DNA from: Streptomyces roseirectus
Lineage (GTDB): Bacteria; Actinomycetota; Actinomycetes; Streptomycetales; Streptomycetaceae
Assembly (NCBI RefSeq): GCF_014489635.1
Contig: NZ_CP060828.1
Location: 5,783,501 to 5,847,500 of the forward strand
DNA: 64,000 nucleotides
Direction of reading: 5' to 3'
Shown: piece by piece, positions 1 through 8,706 of the stretch
Position numbering within the stretch: position 1 is the first letter of the stretch
Layout: each line of letters opens with the position of its first letter
Notes under the pieces: model-generated
What the model was told of the DNA's origin: nothing
Database searches by the model: none
The model's input: the letters and a program-made list of their open reading frames with translations, nothing else
Position numbers and translations under genes: made by a program

Positions 1-219
1 CACCACGGCGGCGGCGTCGGCATGGGCCGCTCCATCCACGCCGGCCAGGTCACCGTCGCCGACGGCACTCAGCTCGCCGGCGAGAAGATCCGCCGCGTCC
101 TCACCAACGACCCCGGCATGGGCGTCATCCGCCACGTCGACGCCGGCTACGACATCGCCGAGACGGCGGCCGACGAACGGGGCGTACGGGTGCCGATGCG
201 CGAGGGCGGCGCCGCGTGA
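1..219 (+). CDS. hutU: Urocanate hydratase, C-terminal end (partial)
   Basis: The frame is open from the first base and ends at the TGA at 217-219, giving the last 72 residues of a protein cut by the window edge. The tail contains [16 protein letters not shown] and a later [15 protein letters not shown] stretch, both characteristic of the urocanase C-terminus. The enzyme hydrates urocanate to imidazolone propionate in cytosolic histidine breakdown, using tightly bound NAD. The next gene starts at a GTG that overlaps this stop by four bases, and hutF and hutI follow, so the cluster context agrees with the call. The NAD-binding part lies outside the window. Confidence 0.93.
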   Translation, partial: HHGGGVGMGRSIHAGQVTVADGTQLAGEKIRRVLTNDPGMGVIRHVDAGYDIAETAADERGVRVPMREGGAA

Positions 220-2222
220 GCGACGACACCACTGCGGCGGGGAACCGGAGCACGCCCCCGCCGCCCACCCCGGCCCACCCCGCCCAGCCCCCGTCCCCGG
301 CCCCGAAACCCCCGGCTCGGCCCTCGGCGTCGGTCCCGGAACCCCCGGCTCGGTCCTCGGCGTCGGTCCCGGAACCCCCGGCTCGGTCCTCGGCGTCGGT
401 CCCGGAACCCCCGGCTCGGTCCTCGGCGTCGGTCCCGGAACCCCCGGCTCGGTCCTCGGCGTCGGTCCCGGAACCCCCGGCTCGGTCCTCGGCGTCGGTC
501 CCGGAACCCCCGGCTCGGTCCTCGGCGTCGACCTCGGAGCACCCGGCTCGGCCCTTGTCCCCGGCCCCGGAACCCCCGGCTCGGCCCTCGGCGTCGGTCC
601 CGGAGCGCCCCGCCCGGCTCTCGGCGTCGGCCTCGGGTCACCCCGTCCAACCCCCGTCACAGACTCCGGGCCGCCTCGTCCAGCCCTCGGCGTCGGCCTC
701 GGGTCACCCCGTCCAACCCCCGTCACAGACCCCGGGCCGCCTCGTCCAGCCCTCGGCGTCGGCCTCGGGTCACCCCGTCCAACCCCCGTCACAAACCCCG
801 GGCCGCCCCGTCCAGCCCTCGGCGTCGGCCTCGGGTCACCCCGTCCAACCCCCGTCACAAACCCCGGGCCGCCCCGTCCAGCTCTCGGCGTCCGCCCCGG
901 GCCACCCCGCTCGGCCCTCGGCGTCCGCCCCGGGCCACCCCGCCCGGCCCTCGTCCCCGGCCCCGGAACCCCCCGTCCACCCCCCGTCGCCCACGCCCCC
1001 CACCTTCCAGGAGATGTGGCGGGAGCTGCGCCCCCTCGGCCGGCACCCCGACTCCGGTGGCTACCGGCGTTTCGCCTGGACCCCGGCCGACGCCGAGTGC
1101 CGGGGCTGGTTCGAGGGGCAGGCGCGGTTGCGGGGGCTTGTGTACGAGGTCGACCGGAACGGGAACCAGTGGGCCTGGGTGGGCGACCCGGGCGCGGGGG
1201 ACGCTGTCGTCATCGGGTCGCACCTCGACTCCGTGCCCGACGGGGGCGCTTTCGACGGCCCCCTCGGGGTCGTGTCGTCGTTCGCCGCGCTCGACGAACT
1301 CCGCGCCCGGGGCGTCGAGTTCACCAGACCCCTCGCCATCGTCAACTTCGGCGACGAGGAGGGCGCCCGCTTCGGCCTCGCCTGCGTCGGATCGAGGCTC
1401 ACCGCGGGGCAGCTCACCAAGGAGCAGGCGCACCGGCTGACCGACGGGGACGGCATCACCCTCCCGAGGGCGATGGAGACCGCCGGGTACGACCCGGACG
1501 CGATCGGCGTCGACAGCGACCGCCTCGACCGGATCGGCGCGTTCGTCGAACTCCACGTCGAGCAGGGCCGCGCCCTCGACCTGAGCGGCGACCGGGTCGG
1601 CATCGCCAGCGCCATCTGGCCCCACGGCCGCTGGCGGTTCGACTTCCGCGGCGAGGCCAACCACGCGGGGACGACCCGGCTCGTGGACCGGCGTGACCCG
1701 ATGCTGTCGTACGCGGAGACCGTCCTCGCCGCCCGCAGGGAGGCCCGGCTCGCCGGCGCCGTCGCGACGTTCGGGAAGATCGCCGTCGAGCCGAACGGCG
1801 TCAACGCGATCCCCTCGCTCGTGCGGGGCTGGCTGGACTCCCGCGCCGCCGACCAGGAGAGCCTGGACGCGGTCGTCACCGGCGTCGAGCAGGCCGCGCA
1901 CGCGTACGCGCGGGAGCACGGCGTCGAACTGGACGTCGTGCGCGAGTCGTTCACGCCGGTCGTGGAGTTCGACCACGCCCTGCGGGACGAACTCGCCCGC
2001 ATCCTCGGCAAGGAGAAGGACCCCGCCCTCGCGGTCCCCGTGCTCGGCACCGGCGCCGGACACGACGCCGGGATCCTGTCGGGGCGCGTCCCGACCGCCA
2101 TGCTGTTCGTGCGCAACCCCACAGGCGTCTCGCACTCCCCGGCGGAGTTCGCGGCCGAGGACGACTGCGTCGCCGGGGTGCGGGCGCTCGCCGACGTAGT
2201 GGAAGGGCTGGCCGGCAAGTGA
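216..2222 (+). CDS. M20 amidohydrolase (allantoate amidohydrolase / N-carbamoylase-like) with repeat-rich N-terminal extension
   Basis: This is a 668-residue frame of the M20 hydantoinase/carbamoylase family. The catalytic part starts near residue 263. It carries [11 protein letters not shown] near 335, [18 protein letters not shown] and a C-terminal GAGHDAG, so the usual metal ligands look intact. Residues 10 to 260 are low-complexity Pro/Ala/Ser tandem repeats not expected in a family of roughly 400 residues. The GTG at 216 overlaps the hutU stop and the stop overlaps the hutF start, so translational coupling supports this start. An internal ATG at 1014 could give a normal-length protein but has no good ribosome binding site. 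The gene sits where an N-formylglutamate-removing enzyme would be expected, so deformylation of N-formylglutamate is a plausible role. Allantoate amidohydrolase is only the family label. Confidence 0.82.
   Translation: MSDDTTAAGNRSTPPPPTPAHPAQPPSPAPKPPARPSASVPEPPARSSASVPEPPARSSASVPEPPARSSASVPEPPARSSASVPEPPARSSASVPEPPARSSASTSEHPARPLSPAPEPPARPSASVPERPARLSASASGHPVQPPSQTPGRLVQPSASASGHPVQPPSQTPGRLVQPSASASGHPVQPPSQTPGRPVQPSASASGHPVQPPSQTPGRPVQLSASAPGHPARPSASAPGHPARPSSPAPEPPVHPPSPTPPTFQEMWRELRPLGRHPDSGGYRRFAWTPADAECRGWFEGQARLRGLVYEVDRNGNQWAWVGDPGAGDAVVIGSHLDSVPDGGAFDGPLGVVSSFAALDELRARGVEFTRPLAIVNFGDEEGARFGLACVGSRLTAGQLTKEQAHRLTDGDGITLPRAMETAGYDPDAIGVDSDRLDRIGAFVELHVEQGRALDLSGDRVGIASAIWPHGRWRFDFRGEANHAGTTRLVDRRDPMLSYAETVLAARREARLAGAVATFGKIAVEPNGVNAIPSLVRGWLDSRAADQESLDAVVTGVEQAAHAYAREHGVELDVVRESFTPVVEFDHALRDELARILGKEKDPALAVPVLGTGAGHDAGILSGRVPTAMLFVRNPTGVSHSPAEFAAEDDCVAGVRALADVVEGLAGK
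309..535 (+). repeat. 33-bp tandem repeat, about seven copies, in frame
   Basis: A 33-bp unit encoding [11 protein letters not shown] is repeated head to tail about seven times, with the middle copies almost identical at the DNA level. The unit length is a multiple of three, so copy changes keep the reading frame of the M20 amidohydrolase. Near identity of the copies suggests recent slippage or unequal crossing-over. Confidence 0.9.
620..883 (+). repeat. 66-bp tandem repeat, four copies, in frame
   Basis: Four nearly identical 66-bp units encode [18 protein letters not shown] plus four further residues (LVQP or PVQP). They follow the 33-bp block and are followed by two copies of a related 33-bp unit. 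All lie inside the N-terminal extension of the M20 amidohydrolase and keep its frame. Confidence 0.9.
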
Positions 2223-3559
2223 CAACCGCACAGACGTACTGGCTGGAGCACGCCTGGCTGGATCCGGTCGTCGAACCCGGCGTCGCCCTCGACGTCGCCG
2301 ACGGCAGGATCACCGCCGTCCGCACAGGCGTCGACACCCCGCCCCCCGGCGCCGAGGTGCTGCGCGGCCTGACCCTCCCCGGCCTGGCGAACGCCCACTC
2401 CCACGCCTTCCACCGCGCCCTGCGCGGCACGGTCCAGGTCGGCAGCGGCACCTTCTGGACCTGGCGCGAGGTGATGTACGGCGTCGCCGCCCGCCTCACC
2501 CCCGAGAGCTACCACGCCCTGGCCCGCGCGGTGTACGCCGAGATGGCGCTGGCCGGCGTCACGGCCGTCGGCGAGTTCCACTACGTCCACCACAACCCGG
2601 ACGGCACCCCCTACGCCGACCCCAACGCGATGGGCGAGGCGCTGATCCAGGCGGCGGCGGACGCCGGGATCCGGATCACCCTGCTGGACGCCTGCTACCT
2701 GTCGGCCGGGTTCGGCGAGGCACCCAACGCCCACCAGCGGCGCTTCTCCGACGGCGACGCCGACGCCTGGGCCACACGCTGTTCAGGACTCAAGGAACGG
2801 GATCACGCACGGATCGGCGCCGCGATCCACTCGGTACGGGCGGTCCCCGCCGACCAGCTCGCGACCGTCGCGCGGTGGGCCCAGGACCGCCGGGCCCCCC
2901 TGCACGTCCACCTCTCGGAACAGACCGCCGAGAACGACGCCTGCCGGGCCGCCCACGGCCGCACACCCACGCGGCTCCTGGCCGACCACGGCGTCCTCGG
3001 CGCCCGCACCACCGGCGTCCACAACACCCACCTGACGGACGAGGACATCGCCCTCATCGGCGGCTCGGGCACCGGCACCTGCATGTGCCCGACGACGGAA
3101 CGGGACCTCGCCGACGGCATCGGACCCGCCGTCGCCCTCCAGCGGGCCGGCTCCCCGCTCTCCCTCGGTTCCGACAGCCACGCCGTCATCGACCTCTTCG
3201 AGGAGGCTCGCGCGATGGAGCTGAACGAGCGCCTGCGCACCCGCACCCGGGGCCACTGGACGGCCGCCGCCCTCCTGCGGGCCGCCTCGGCGGACGGCCA
3301 CGCCGCACTCGGCTGGGACGACGCCGGCACCCTCGCGCCGGGCGCCCTCGCCGACTTCACGACCGTCGCCCTGGACTCCGTCAGAACCGCGGGCCCGCTG
3401 CCGCGGCTGGGCGCCGAGACGGCCGTATTCGCGGCGTCGGCGGCAGATGTCCGCCATACGGTCGTGGGCGGCCGGCACGTCGTACGGGACGGGGCCCACA
3501 CAGCCGTGCCGGACGCGCCGCGAGCCCTTGCCGAGGCCGTCGCCGCGCTGCGGTCCTGA
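2219..3559 (+). CDS. hutF: Formimidoylglutamate deiminase (HutF)
   Basis: This 446-residue amidohydrolase-superfamily protein converts N-formimidoyl-glutamate to N-formylglutamate and ammonia, the fourth step of the five-step histidine route. Metal-site signatures are visible in order: [14 protein letters not shown] (HxH), [18 protein letters not shown] and [11 protein letters not shown]. The GTG start overlaps the stop of the upstream amidohydrolase by four bases, and hutI follows after 23 bases. Length and motifs fit the HutF subfamily, as opposed to guanine deaminase or chlorohydrolase relatives. Presence of HutF implies that an N-formylglutamate amidohydrolase is needed to finish the pathway, and the preceding M20 gene is the only candidate here. 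Confidence 0.9.
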   Translation: MTTAQTYWLEHAWLDPVVEPGVALDVADGRITAVRTGVDTPPPGAEVLRGLTLPGLANAHSHAFHRALRGTVQVGSGTFWTWREVMYGVAARLTPESYHALARAVYAEMALAGVTAVGEFHYVHHNPDGTPYADPNAMGEALIQAAADAGIRITLLDACYLSAGFGEAPNAHQRRFSDGDADAWATRCSGLKERDHARIGAAIHSVRAVPADQLATVARWAQDRRAPLHVHLSEQTAENDACRAAHGRTPTRLLADHGVLGARTTGVHNTHLTDEDIALIGGSGTGTCMCPTTERDLADGIGPAVALQRAGSPLSLGSDSHAVIDLFEEARAMELNERLRTRTRGHWTAAALLRAASADGHAALGWDDAGTLAPGALADFTTVALDSVRTAGPLPRLGAETAVFAASAADVRHTVVGGRHVVRDGAHTAVPDAPRALAEAVAALRS

Positions 3560-3582
3560 CCTTCGCCACCCACGAGGACGCC

Positions 3583-4815
3583 ATGAACACGCCCACCACG
3601 CCGAGCAGCCCCGCCGGGCCGAACCAGGCGAACAGCACGACCGGCACGACGACCGTCATCACGAACATCGGCACCCTTGTCACCAACGACCCCTCCCTGG
3701 GCGACCACTCCCCACTCGGACTGATCCAGGACGCGGCCGTCGTCATCGAAGGCGACCGCGTCGTGTGGACCGGTGAATCAAGCAAAGCACCCACCACTGA
3801 CAACGCCCTCGACGCGGGCGGCCGGGCCGTCCTGCCCGGCTTCGTCGACTCCCACTCCCACCTCGTCTTCGCGGGCGACCGCACCGCCGAGTTCAACGCC
3901 CGCATGTCCGGCCGCCCCTACACGGCCGGCGGCATCCGCACCACCGTCGCCGCCACCCGCGCCGCGAGCGACCGGGAACTCGAGGCGAACCTCACCCGTT
4001 ACCTGGACGAAGCCCTCCGCCAGGGCACGACGACCATGGAGACCAAGTCCGGCTACGGCCTCACGGTCGCCGACGAGGCCCGCGCCCTGCGCCTCGCCGC
4101 CCGCCACACCGACGAGACCACCTACCTCGGCGCCCACATCGTCGCCCCCGACCACGCCGACGACCCGGCCGCGTACGTGGCCCTGGTCACCGGCGAGATG
4201 CTGGACGCCTGCGCGCCCCACGCCCGCTGGATCGACGTCTTCTGCGAGAAGGGCGCCTTCGACGGCGACCAGGCGCGCGCGATCCTCACCGCGGGCCGGG
4301 CCAAGGGCCTGCACCCCCGCATCCACGCCAACCAGCTCACCCACGGCCCCGGCGTCCAGCTCGCCGTCGAACTCGACGCGGCCAGCGCCGACCACTGCAC
4401 GCACCTGACGGACGCCGACGTCGACGCCCTCGCGAGCGGTGACACCGTCGCGACTCTGCTGCCGGGGGCGGAGTTCTCGACGCGCGCCCCGTGGCCCGAC
4501 GCCCGGCGGCTGCTGGACGCGGGCGTCACCGTCGCCCTGTCCACCGACTGCAACCCGGGCTCGTCGTTCACGTCCTCGGTGCCGTTCTGCATCGCCCTCG
4601 CGGTGCGGGACATGGGCATGACGCCGGACGAGGCCGTGTGGGCGGCGACGGCGGGGGGCGCGGCGGCGCTGCGGCGCACGGACGTGGGGCGCGTGGCCCC
4701 GGGCGCCCAGGCGGATCTGGTCCTGCTGGACGCCCCGAGCCACGTGCACCTGGCCTACCGGCCGGGCGTGCCGCTGGTGACGGGGGTGTGGCGCAAGGGC
4801 GTACGGGAGGTGTGA
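3583..4815 (+). CDS. hutI: Imidazolonepropionase
   Basis: This 410-residue amidohydrolase opens the imidazolone ring to give N-formimidoyl-glutamate. The metal-binding [12 protein letters not shown] is followed by [22 protein letters not shown] and STDCNPG, all typical of HutI. The ATG at 3583 was chosen because homologous sequence begins shortly after it ([12 protein letters not shown]). The first 25 or so residues are Thr/Ser/Pro-rich and probably disordered. It is the last gene of the hut block; the next gene is convergent and only six bases away from the stop. Confidence 0.93.
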   Translation: MNTPTTPSSPAGPNQANSTTGTTTVITNIGTLVTNDPSLGDHSPLGLIQDAAVVIEGDRVVWTGESSKAPTTDNALDAGGRAVLPGFVDSHSHLVFAGDRTAEFNARMSGRPYTAGGIRTTVAATRAASDRELEANLTRYLDEALRQGTTTMETKSGYGLTVADEARALRLAARHTDETTYLGAHIVAPDHADDPAAYVALVTGEMLDACAPHARWIDVFCEKGAFDGDQARAILTAGRAKGLHPRIHANQLTHGPGVQLAVELDAASADHCTHLTDADVDALASGDTVATLLPGAEFSTRAPWPDARRLLDAGVTVALSTDCNPGSSFTSSVPFCIALAVRDMGMTPDEAVWAATAGGAAALRRTDVGRVAPGAQADLVLLDAPSHVHLAYRPGVPLVTGVWRKGVREV

Positions 4816-4821
4816 CCGGGG

Positions 4822-5742
4822 TCACTCCTCCACGGTCAGCCCCTTCCGCAGCCGCACCAGCGTCCTGGCCAGCAGCCGCGACACATGCATCTGCGAGATG
4901 CCCAGCTCCTCGCCGATCTCGGACTGGGTGAGCCCGGCGACGAACCGCAGCGACAGGATCCGCCGCTCGCGGGGCGGAAGCGCGGCGATCAGGGGCTTGA
5001 GGGATTCGACGTACTCGATCCCCTCAAGCCCGTGGTCCTCGTACCCGATCCGGTCCGCGAGCGCGCCCTCGGTCTCGTCCTCGTCCGGCTGGGCGTCGAG
5101 GGAGGAGGCCGTGTACGCGTTGGACGCGGCCATCCCCTCCACGACCTCCTCGGCCGAGATCCCCAGCCGCTCGGACAGCTCCGCGACGGTGGGGGAGCGG
5201 TCGAGGCGCTGCGACAACTCGTCGCCCGCCTTGGCGAGTTCGAGCCGCAGCTCCTGGAGGCGTCGGGGGACGCGCACGGACCAGGAGGTGTCGCGGAAGA
5301 ACCGCTTGATCTCGCCGACGATCGTCGGCATCGCGAAGGTCGGGAACTCGACGCCTCTGCTCAGCTCGAAGCGGTCGATCGCCTTGATCAGCCCGATCGT
5401 GCCGACCTGGACGATGTCCTCCATCGGCTCGCTGCGGGAGCGGAAGCGCGCCGCCGCGAACTTGACGAGCGCGAGGTTCAGCTCGACGAGCGTGTTGCGG
5501 ACGTAGGCGTGCTCGTGGGTGCCCTCTTCGAGGGATTCGAGCCGGGCGAAGAGCGTCTTGGACAGTGCGCGCGCGTCGACGGCGCCGATCTCGTCGTACG
5601 GGGGGATCTCGGGGAGATCCGCCAGCGGATCCAGAGGATCCGCGAAGTCTTCGTGGTGGGGATCAAGCTGTTCCGGTGGGGGTGTCGACGCCGCCGTCGG
5701 GGGCCGGGATGCGTCGAGCCGGGGTGACATGTCGTCCTCCAT
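4822..5742 (-). CDS. sigI: SigB/SigF-family RNA polymerase sigma factor, probable SigI
   Basis: This is a 306-residue stress-type sigma factor. Region 2 includes the core-binding and -10 recognition helix around LVKFAAARF and DIVQVGTIGLIKAIDRFE. Region 3 follows (RRLQELRLEL, SPTVAELSERLGI), and region 4 ends with a helix-turn-helix, LTQSEIGEELGISQMHVSRLL. The first 55 residues are Pro/Asp-rich and variable. It is divergent from a STAS-domain gene followed by an ATP-binding anti-sigma gene, the arrangement known for sigI-arsI-prsI of S. coelicolor. That context supports SigI within a group of close paralogues. Activity is probably held by the anti-sigma factor and released by partner switching. 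ATG at 5742; alternative ATG four codons later. Confidence 0.86.
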   Translation of the reverse strand: MEDDMSPRLDASRPPTAASTPPPEQLDPHHEDFADPLDPLADLPEIPPYDEIGAVDARALSKTLFARLESLEEGTHEHAYVRNTLVELNLALVKFAAARFRSRSEPMEDIVQVGTIGLIKAIDRFELSRGVEFPTFAMPTIVGEIKRFFRDTSWSVRVPRRLQELRLELAKAGDELSQRLDRSPTVAELSERLGISAEEVVEGMAASNAYTASSLDAQPDEDETEGALADRIGYEDHGLEGIEYVESLKPLIAALPPRERRILSLRFVAGLTQSEIGEELGISQMHVSRLLARTLVRLRKGLTVEE

Positions 5743-6014
5743 CGTTCTCGGCAGGTGTGGCGAATGGCTGCCGAAGCCAGTACCTGTGGACTGCGGTGTG
5801 CGGCGCCTCCGAGGCCGTCCGGTCGTTCCCCCGGGAATCGGGGCTTCCTACTAGCCCTACCTGCTTCCGCGACCCGACCGCAAGTCCGATTCGCCCCATT
5901 TTTCAAGCCGTGTACGGTTGTTCGGCTGTTCGGACTCGGTGGAGGAGCGGAGGGAGGGGGCGTAATGTTCGAGAGCATCGGTACACGGCGGACTACCTCG
6001 GGAGAGATGACGGC

Positions 6015-6398
6015 ATGGACCACGGGACGGTCGGCAGCGCACAGTCGGGCCGGCTGCTGGTGGAGGTGCGGGAAGAGGGGGCCAGCGCGGTCGTGACCCC
6101 CGCGGGTGAGCTGGACCACCACACCGCGGACCTGCTGCGCGAACCTCTGGAAGGCTGCCTGGCCAAGGGCCTCAGCCGCCTCGTCATCGACTGCTCGCGC
6201 CTGGAGTTCTGCGACTCCACCGGCCTCAACGTGCTGCTCGGGGCCCGGCTCAAGGCGGAGGCGGCCGGGGGCGGCGTCCATCTCGTCGCGATGCAGCCCG
6301 TCGTCGCCCGCGTCTTCGAGATCACCGGCGCGGAGGCCGTCTTCACCGTCCACGACACGGTCGCCGAGGCGCTTCCGGGGCCCGGCACTGACGGCTGA
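6015..6398 (+). CDS. arsI: STAS-domain anti-anti-sigma factor (ArsI-like)
   Basis: This 127-residue protein is a single STAS domain of the SpoIIAA/RsbV type. The phosphoacceptor region LEFCDSTGLNVLLGAR contains the conserved Asp-Ser, where phosphorylation by the partner kinase controls binding. The ATG at 6015 is preceded by GGAGAG at 6001. It reads toward the anti-sigma gene 156 bases downstream and away from sigI. By family logic the unphosphorylated protein binds the anti-sigma factor and frees the sigma factor. The pairing with SigI is inferred from position and from the S. coelicolor system. Confidence 0.85.
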   Translation: MDHGTVGSAQSGRLLVEVREEGASAVVTPAGELDHHTADLLREPLEGCLAKGLSRLVIDCSRLEFCDSTGLNVLLGARLKAEAAGGGVHLVAMQPVVARVFEITGAEAVFTVHDTVAEALPGPGTDG

Positions 6399-6554
6399 GC
6401 CACCATCGGCCCGCCGGGGTGTGTTCCCCACGCCGCGCCGGGCAGGAGACTTCGTGAACATGTCGACGGCACGTGTCCCTGCGGGAGGGGCGCCGTCGAT
6501 CCCTAGAGGGACCTGGTACTTCTGGCCCCGGTGAACTGGTGAGGTGAAGCGCTG

Positions 6555-7019
6555 ATGAGCACCACGCGGCCCCCTGTGCCGAGCGACCGCGGCCCGGAGC
6601 CCGTGCCGTCCGGCGGGGTCCGCCGACTGCGGCTCGACGGAGCCAGTGGGGTCGTGCCGCTCGCCCGCGACTTCGCCCGGCAGGCGCTGTACGCCTGGGG
6701 GTGGCTTCCAGCGGTCGGCGCGGACCGGCGGGCCGCCGCCGAGGACGTCCTCCTCGTCGTCTCCGAACTCGTCACCAACGCCTGCCTGCACGCCGGGGGG
6801 CCCGACGAGATCCGCATCTCCTGCGACAACAAGGTGATCCGCGTCGAGGTCGAGGACCGCGGCGCCGGCCAGCCGTCCCCCCGCACCCCCCACCGCGCCG
6901 GCCGCCCCGGCGGCCACGGCATGTTCATCGTGCAACGCCTGTGCCTCGACTGGGGGGTCGTCCGGACGCCGGGGATGACTGGGAAGACGGTCTGGGCGGA
7001 GGTGGGCGCGCCAGCGTGA
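6555..7019 (+). CDS. prsI: Anti-sigma factor with histidine-kinase-like ATPase domain (PrsI-like)
   Basis: This 154-residue SpoIIAB/RsbW-type protein has an N-box SELVTNACLHAGG, a G1 box VEDRGAGQP and a G2 box GRPGGHGMFIVQRL, so ATP binding looks intact. It should bind the neighbouring sigma factor and phosphorylate the STAS protein on serine. The ATG has GAGGTG eight bases upstream. The first 30 residues are variable. A damaged copy of the N-box region of a similar gene lies just downstream at 7195-7368. Confidence 0.87.
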   Translation: MSTTRPPVPSDRGPEPVPSGGVRRLRLDGASGVVPLARDFARQALYAWGWLPAVGADRRAAAEDVLLVVSELVTNACLHAGGPDEIRISCDNKVIRVEVEDRGAGQPSPRTPHRAGRPGGHGMFIVQRLCLDWGVVRTPGMTGKTVWAEVGAPA

Positions 7020-7194
7020 CGCGGAGCACGCCCGGTCCACCGGGGACCGGGCGCGCCCCAACTCGCCCACGACCGCTTGGCGCCGCCCGTGAAGACCACG
7101 GCGGGGCCGTCCACTTGCTCGGCTCCTTCACCGGTGCTCGGGAAGCGCACGAGGACGAACGACCGGACGTCATCCCCTGGTCGGCCATGAGCTC

Positions 7195-7368
7195 GTACAC
7201 CTTCACCTTGCACATGGCCTCGACGTCGAGGCCGCCCGGCGCGCAGAGGAGGGCGACGTCCTCCTCGTCGTCTCCGAACTCGTCACGGACGCCGTCCGAT
7301 CCGACGCGCACGCCTGTTCGCCCGGGTCGCCCCCACGGGAGCGTTCCGGCACCGCGGGATGCGGGTGA
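7195..7368 (+). pseudogene. Remnant of a second anti-sigma (HATPase) gene
   Basis: The frame ending at the TGA at 7366-7368 encodes ARRAEEGDVLLVVSELVTDA, which closely matches RRAAAEDVLLVVSELVTNA of the intact neighbour. At the DNA level 31 bases around 7255-7285 are identical to the upstream gene. No start codon with a ribosome binding site is seen, and the G1 and G2 ATP-binding boxes are missing after the N-box, so it cannot encode a working ATPase. It is read as a decayed paralogue, probably from local duplication. Confidence 0.6.
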
Positions 7369-7376
7369 ATCGCCGG

Positions 7377-7406
7377 GTCCCTGCCGTCGTCTCCGTCGGC
7401 AGGGAC
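7377..7406. terminator. Perfect 10-bp hairpin terminator
   Basis: GTCCCTGCCG at 7377-7386 pairs with CGGCAGGGAC at 7397-7406 around a 10-base loop. It lies just beyond the stop of the leftward LAxTG gene (stop at 7420-7422) and downstream of the rightward anti-sigma genes, so it can serve both directions. Confidence 0.75.
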
Positions 7407-7419
7407 GCCCTCGCTCTGT

Positions 7420-8706
7420 CTACCGCGTCCGCCGCTTCGGCAGGAACGTGAACACCGCCCCGCCCAGCAGGATCGCCGTCCCGGCGACGAGGCCCAGTGC
7501 CTTCAGCCCGCCGTGGTTCTCGGCGCCGGTGTCGGCGAGGCCGCCGCTCGTGCCGGTGCCGCCGGCGGCGGACCCGCCGCCCGTGGACGTCCCGCCCGAG
7601 GCGCCCCCTTCCTGTTCCTGCGTCTTGAGCGTCAGGGAGACCAGGCTCTGGTCCGGCGTGCAGGTCGTCTTCGTGCCCAGCGCCTCGATGAGCAGCACCC
7701 CGGGCGCGAGGGTGGACTCACCGGTCGCCCCCGGTTTGTAGGTGCCCTTGAGGTCGGGGATCTCGATGGGGTCGTTCGTCTTGATCGGGGCGGAGTTGAG
7801 GGGCCCCTCGACGTGGACGGTGCCGGTGTCCGCGCCGCCGAGCTTCACCTCCATGGACGGTTTGACCGACCCGGCGGGGATGTCGGCCGGGCTGTTCATC
7901 ACCGATTTCTTGAACTGGACGGTGAGGGCGTAACTCCCGCCGCTCTTGGTGGCGTTGATCTGCACCGGCGAGGTCGCCTTCTTCTCCCCGAGCGGCGACT
8001 GGCAGGTGTACGGCACCTCGACGACCTTGCCGGTGAAGTCGGTCGGCTCCGGAGAGCCGGTGACGGACGGCGAAGGGGACGGCGAGGGCGACTGCGACAC
8101 CGAGGGGGACGGCGAGGGGGAGAGGGAGGGAGACGGCGACGGCGACGAAGAGCCGCTGGGGCTCGGCGAGTCGGAGGACCCGCCCGTCACGGTGATCGTC
8201 GCCGCCTGCGCCACCGCCTGCGTCGGCGCGCACTCCGTGTTCGTCCCCATCGCGTTGACGACATACGCGTCCGGCGTCAGCTTCACCTCCCCCGGCGCGG
8301 TCAGTTTCAGCGAGCCCTTCATGTCGGCCAGCACCATCGCGCCGCCCTTGGGGATCGCCGGGTTCTCGCGCGGCCCGGTCATCGCGAGGTCCCCGCTCTG
8401 CGCCCCGGAGACCTTCAACGTCCCCGACGGCTGAACGGAGTTGGCGGGCAGGTCGATGATGTCGGGGTTCTTGGACGCGGCCTGGACGAACTTCCAGACG
8501 ACGTCCACGGTGTCGCCGACCTTCGCGGTGGCGGGCGCGGTGACGGCGACCTTGGTGGTCCCGTCGACGGGGGGAATCCCGGCCGGGGGGACGCAGTGGG
8601 TGGTGTACGACACCTCGGCGGCCATGGCGGGGACGGCCGTGAGCCCGAGCAGGGCGCCCGTCCCGACCGCGACCACTGCGACGGCCGCTCTCCTGGTGGC
8701 TCTCAC
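7420..8706 (-). CDS. Secreted two-domain surface protein with LAxTG sortase signal
   Basis: The 428-residue protein has an N-terminal signal peptide (MRATRRAAVAVV followed by a hydrophobic run ending AMAAE). Two related beta-rich domains of about 140 residues follow, each starting with a [SP]YTC or SYTTHC strand and ending with a second cysteine (TTCTP, NTECAP), presumably one disulfide each. They are joined by a Ser/Pro linker of about 45 residues. The C-terminus is LADTG, a hydrophobic segment and KRRTR. LAxTG matches the sorting motif of class E sortases known in Streptomyces, so covalent wall anchoring is expected. The GTG start overlaps the stop of the upstream membrane-protein gene. The same domain occurs once in the first gene of this operon. 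Function unknown. Confidence 0.8.
   Translation of the reverse strand: MRATRRAAVAVVAVGTGALLGLTAVPAMAAEVSYTTHCVPPAGIPPVDGTTKVAVTAPATAKVGDTVDVVWKFVQAASKNPDIIDLPANSVQPSGTLKVSGAQSGDLAMTGPRENPAIPKGGAMVLADMKGSLKLTAPGEVKLTPDAYVVNAMGTNTECAPTQAVAQAATITVTGGSSDSPSPSGSSSPSPSPSLSPSPSPSVSQSPSPSPSPSVTGSPEPTDFTGKVVEVPYTCQSPLGEKKATSPVQINATKSGGSYALTVQFKKSVMNSPADIPAGSVKPSMEVKLGGADTGTVHVEGPLNSAPIKTNDPIEIPDLKGTYKPGATGESTLAPGVLLIEALGTKTTCTPDQSLVSLTLKTQEQEGGASGGTSTGGGSAAGGTGTSGGLADTGAENHGGLKALGLVAGTAILLGGAVFTFLPKRRTR

Noticed and set aside
147..650. Minus-strand frame with [11 protein letters not shown] repeats
   Set aside because: It is the antisense shadow of the in-frame tandem repeats of the M20 gene and has no start context of its own.
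309..883. Regular repeats as a possible CRISPR array
   Set aside because: The units are contiguous without unique spacers, keep a reading frame, and no cas gene is nearby.
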